Below the pieces are notes generated by a model. The model had not been told where the DNA came from. It worked only from the letters and a program-made list of their open reading frames with translations, and ran no database searches. Of a stretch of 7,266 nucleotides of DNA, positions 5,947-7,266 are shown piece after piece; position 1 is the first letter of the stretch; each line of letters starts with the position of its first letter. The position numbers and the translations under genes are program-made. This DNA comes from Sedimentisphaerales bacterium. Lineage in GTDB: Bacteria > Planctomycetota > Phycisphaerae > Sedimentisphaerales > SM23-30. The stretch is taken from positions 1 to 7,266 of the forward strand of contig DAOVXR010000083.1 of assembly GCA_030636065.1 (NCBI GenBank), written 5' to 3'.

Positions 5947-6339
5947 ATGTCTCGAAGGTTGGAGAAAGTCAGCCGAACAATCAGGGATACCGTCAGTAAG
6001 GTAATCCAGAACCAGCTATCCGATCCTCGCATTCGAGGACTGGTCAGTGTAACACGGGTAAAAGTAGCAGCCGACTTTAGTACAGCCCAGATATATCTGA
6101 GTATCATCGGTACTGATCCAAAGCAACAAGAACTCAGTGTACAGGCAATTCAACATGCCGCCGGTTTTATTCAGTCACACCTGGCAAATGTCCTGACTAC
6201 CCGATCCTGCCCCACCCTGAGTTTCACACTCGACGATTCACTGAAAAAAGGTTCTGAAGTTTTAAATATAATCAACCGGTTAGCCGCAGAGTTTCGTCCT
6301 CTTGCCCCACAGGAAGAAGAAAAACCGCTGACCGAATAA
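5947..6339 (+). CDS. rbfA: 30S ribosome-binding factor A
   Basis: The 130-residue protein is a KH-type RNA-binding factor that binds immature 30S subunits near the 5' end of 16S rRNA and is needed for late maturation and cold adaptation. The sequence shows the family pattern: MSRRLEKVSRTIRD at the N-terminus, LSDPRIRGLVSVTRVKVAAD (24-43), the KH-like interruption HAAGFIQ (70-76) and the PTLSFTLDDSLKKGSEV block (89-105), followed by a short acidic tail. Length is normal. The ATG at 5947 is the only reasonable start because an in-frame TGA lies at 5941-5943. The upstream GGTGGTGAG (5936-5944) gives only a weak, very close Shine-Dalgarno match. The gene follows infB, as in many bacteria, and precedes the HhH protein by 14 nt. 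Confidence 0.95.
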   Translation: MSRRLEKVSRTIRDTVSKVIQNQLSDPRIRGLVSVTRVKVAADFSTAQIYLSIIGTDPKQQELSVQAIQHAAGFIQSHLANVLTTRSCPTLSFTLDDSLKKGSEVLNIINRLAAEFRPLAPQEEEKPLTE

Positions 6340-6353
6340 CTCGGAGTCTTGTT

Positions 6354-7049
6354 ATGAAAGACAGTATCGAATATGCACCTCGTCTGAAAAAATTGTGTAA
6401 CCGCCTGAAACGCGAAACAACCACCAAACAAAACACAGACCTGATCGATCCCTGTACCGCAATAGTACTGGCCTGTCTGTCGGAAATTACCACAGAAAAC
6501 AAAGCCCGACTCGGACTCAGTCGGCTACGGCATACCTTTGTTGACCTTAACGAATTGCGTGTCAGCCATTTCGAAGAGGTGGCGGATATTCTGGGCAAAG
6601 GGTTTCCCCAGCGAAAAGAAATCGCCCAACAGATTATCAGGTTACTCAAAGATGTTTATAATACGCACAACAGCCTGAACCTGGATGACCTGCGAGAAGG
6701 CAGTAAACGACAGGCCAAGGCATTTGTCGAATCGCTGGAAGGCGCCAATTCCTATATAGTGGCCCGTGTGTTACTGTTGAGCATCGGCGCCCACGCCATT
6801 CCGGTACATCAACAAATGCTGCAAATGCTATGCAAGGAAAATGTCATACCCGCCAATGCTAACGAGGCGGATGTACAGGGTTTTCTGGAACGGCAGATTC
6901 CCGCCGACCAGAATCGAAAAATCTACGCCCTTCTGCGGCGTCAAGCCGATAGTCTCCGCATCAAACGCACCGGCGAAACAAAAAGCACAGCCAAATCAAC
7001 CAAAAAGGCTACAAAAACAACAAAGAAAAAGAAAAAAACCGGTAAGTGA
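6354..7049 (+). CDS. HhH-GPD (endonuclease III-fold) protein, probably without glycosylase activity, with Lys-rich tail
   Basis: This 231-residue protein resembles endonuclease III along most of its length. DPCTAIVLACLSEITTENKA (32-51) matches the early 'LSxQTTD' region. LRVSHFEEVADILG (68-81) and QRKEIAQQIIRLLKDVYN (86-103) match the next helices, and ESLEGANSYIVARVLLLSIG (126-145) followed by AIPVHQQM (148-155) aligns with the HhH and catalytic Asp segment. At the position of the catalytic Lys of Nth (in GVGRKTA) there is Tyr134, and where the catalytic Asp sits (VDTHV) there is His152. No four-Cys [4Fe-4S] cluster follows. The C-terminus (204-231) holds 12 lysines in 28 residues, suggesting nucleic-acid binding. 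A good GGAG (6343-6346) lies 7 nt before the ATG, so the gene is likely co-expressed with rbfA. It may bind DNA or structured RNA without cutting; the substrate is unknown. Confidence 0.8.
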   Translation: MKDSIEYAPRLKKLCNRLKRETTTKQNTDLIDPCTAIVLACLSEITTENKARLGLSRLRHTFVDLNELRVSHFEEVADILGKGFPQRKEIAQQIIRLLKDVYNTHNSLNLDDLREGSKRQAKAFVESLEGANSYIVARVLLLSIGAHAIPVHQQMLQMLCKENVIPANANEADVQGFLERQIPADQNRKIYALLRRQADSLRIKRTGETKSTAKSTKKATKTTKKKKKTGK

Positions 7050-7061
7050 AAACTTACACGG
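7039..7061 (+). other. GNRA-tetraloop hairpin over the last stop codon
   Basis: CCG-GTAAGT (7039-7047), the loop GAAA (7048-7051), then ACTTAC-A-CGG (7052-7061) form a 9-bp stem with one bulged A. The TGA stop codon of the HhH gene (7047-7049) lies at the stem-loop junction. No T tract follows, so it is not a standard intrinsic terminator. It could protect the 3' end of the operon mRNA or be a processing site. Confidence 0.5.
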
Positions 7062-7092
7062 AAAGTACACCAACCGGGTGAGAAAAAAGAAA

Positions 7093-7120
7093 GTTGTGAG
7101 TTGTGGGTGGTGAGTGGTGA
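7093..7120 (+). repeat. Degenerate heptamer array GTTGTGA/GTGGTGA
   Basis: Four 7-nt units in phase, GTTGTGA, GTTGTGG, GTGGTGA and GTGGTGA, are followed by a purine-rich stretch (7120-7140). It belongs to the same family as 5828-5845 and 7252-7266. No gene is seen from 7062 to the window end. Confidence 0.75.
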
Positions 7121-7151
7121 GAAAAAGAAGAGAAGAGAAGAATATTTTAGC

Positions 7152-7181
7152 CACGAATGAACGCGAATTGACACGAATAAA
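7152..7181 (+). repeat. Ten-nucleotide-period repeat CACGAATGAA
   Basis: Three consecutive units, CACGAATGAA, CGCGAATTGA and CACGAATAAA, share the core CGAAT at an exact 10-nt spacing. Similar 'CCACGAATNNACACGAATT' elements are familiar from intergenic regions of many environmental bacteria. It is non-coding. Confidence 0.7.
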
Positions 7182-7209
7182 GAAAGAAAAAAGAATACAG
7201 AAATTTAAC

Positions 7210-7239
7210 CACGGATTGCGCCGATTTCACAGATTAAGA
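7210..7239 (+). repeat. Ten-nucleotide-period repeat CACGGATTGC
   Basis: CACGGATTGC, GCCGATTTCA and CAGATTAAGA share a GATT core at about 10-nt spacing. The element begins 29 nt after the end of the CACGAAT repeat at 7152-7181. It is a related element of the 'CCACGGATTNNACGGATT' kind and non-coding. Confidence 0.6.
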
Positions 7240-7251
7240 AAAGACAAAAGA

Positions 7252-7266
7252 GTGAGTTGTGGGTGG
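7252..7266 (+). repeat. Start of another heptamer array (cut by the window edge)
   Basis: GTGA-GTTGTGG-GTGG at the right edge repeats the units of the array at 7093-7120 in the same order. The array probably continues beyond the window. Confidence 0.55.

Noticed and set aside
6941..7174. Open frame of 77 codons on the - strand at the operon end
   Set aside because: It is translated from the repeats and from the antisense of the lysine-rich tail (runs of Phe and Val). It is not a credible protein.

Overview
The window carries a bacterial translation and transcription-factor cluster. On the + strand it reads nusA (1290-2690), infB (2990-5821), rbfA (5947-6339) and a helix-hairpin-helix protein of the endonuclease III fold (6354-7049). 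On the - strand, pointing away from this cluster, lie a tRNA-Lys(UUU) gene (350-422) and the first 112 codons of miaB (1-337, cut by the window edge). Base composition is near balanced. The intergenic spaces are full of short palindromes, heptamer tandem arrays and 10-nt-period repeats. Together with the unusual operon make-up (no rimP before nusA, no ylxR between nusA and infB, no truB after rbfA in view) this suggests an environmental bacterium, perhaps Planctomycetota of the Phycisphaerae type. That assignment is an impression from repeat style and is not proven by the sequence.

The most interesting stretch is 700-1290, the long leader in front of nusA. It opens with a perfect-consensus sigma-70-type promoter (TTGACA at 705-710, 16 nt, TATAAT at 727-732). 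A folded upstream domain follows (about 743-887). Next is a second, elaborately folded domain (about 948-1264) that ends in a strong intrinsic terminator (1233-1264, T8 tract) only 25 nt before the nusA start. No promoter fits between that terminator and nusA, so nusA must be reached by read-through. Both arms of the terminator can instead pair with an upstream segment (991-1007), so terminator and closing helix are mutually exclusive. That upstream segment lies inside a 10-codon reading frame (989-1021) with a good Shine-Dalgarno sequence. This is the architecture of a transcription attenuator controlling nusA-infB-rbfA. NusA (a termination factor) and IF2 (an initiation factor) are both plausible feedback inputs.

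Downstream, nusA and infB are separated by 299 nt holding at least eight consecutive small hairpins, several in repeated families also found elsewhere in the window. infB starts with GTG. A 125-nt spacer of heptamer repeats and palindromes separates infB from rbfA. The HhH protein follows rbfA after only 14 nt with a good ribosome-binding site, so it is probably co-translated with the ribosome-maturation gene. It has the endonuclease III fold, but the positions aligned with the catalytic Lys and Asp are Tyr and His, there is no Fe-S cysteine cluster, and a lysine-rich tail is added. The last 215 nt are non-coding repeats.

Together the genes cover transcription elongation and termination (NusA), translation initiation (IF2), 30S maturation (RbfA), tRNA supply (tRNA-Lys) and tRNA modification (MiaB).
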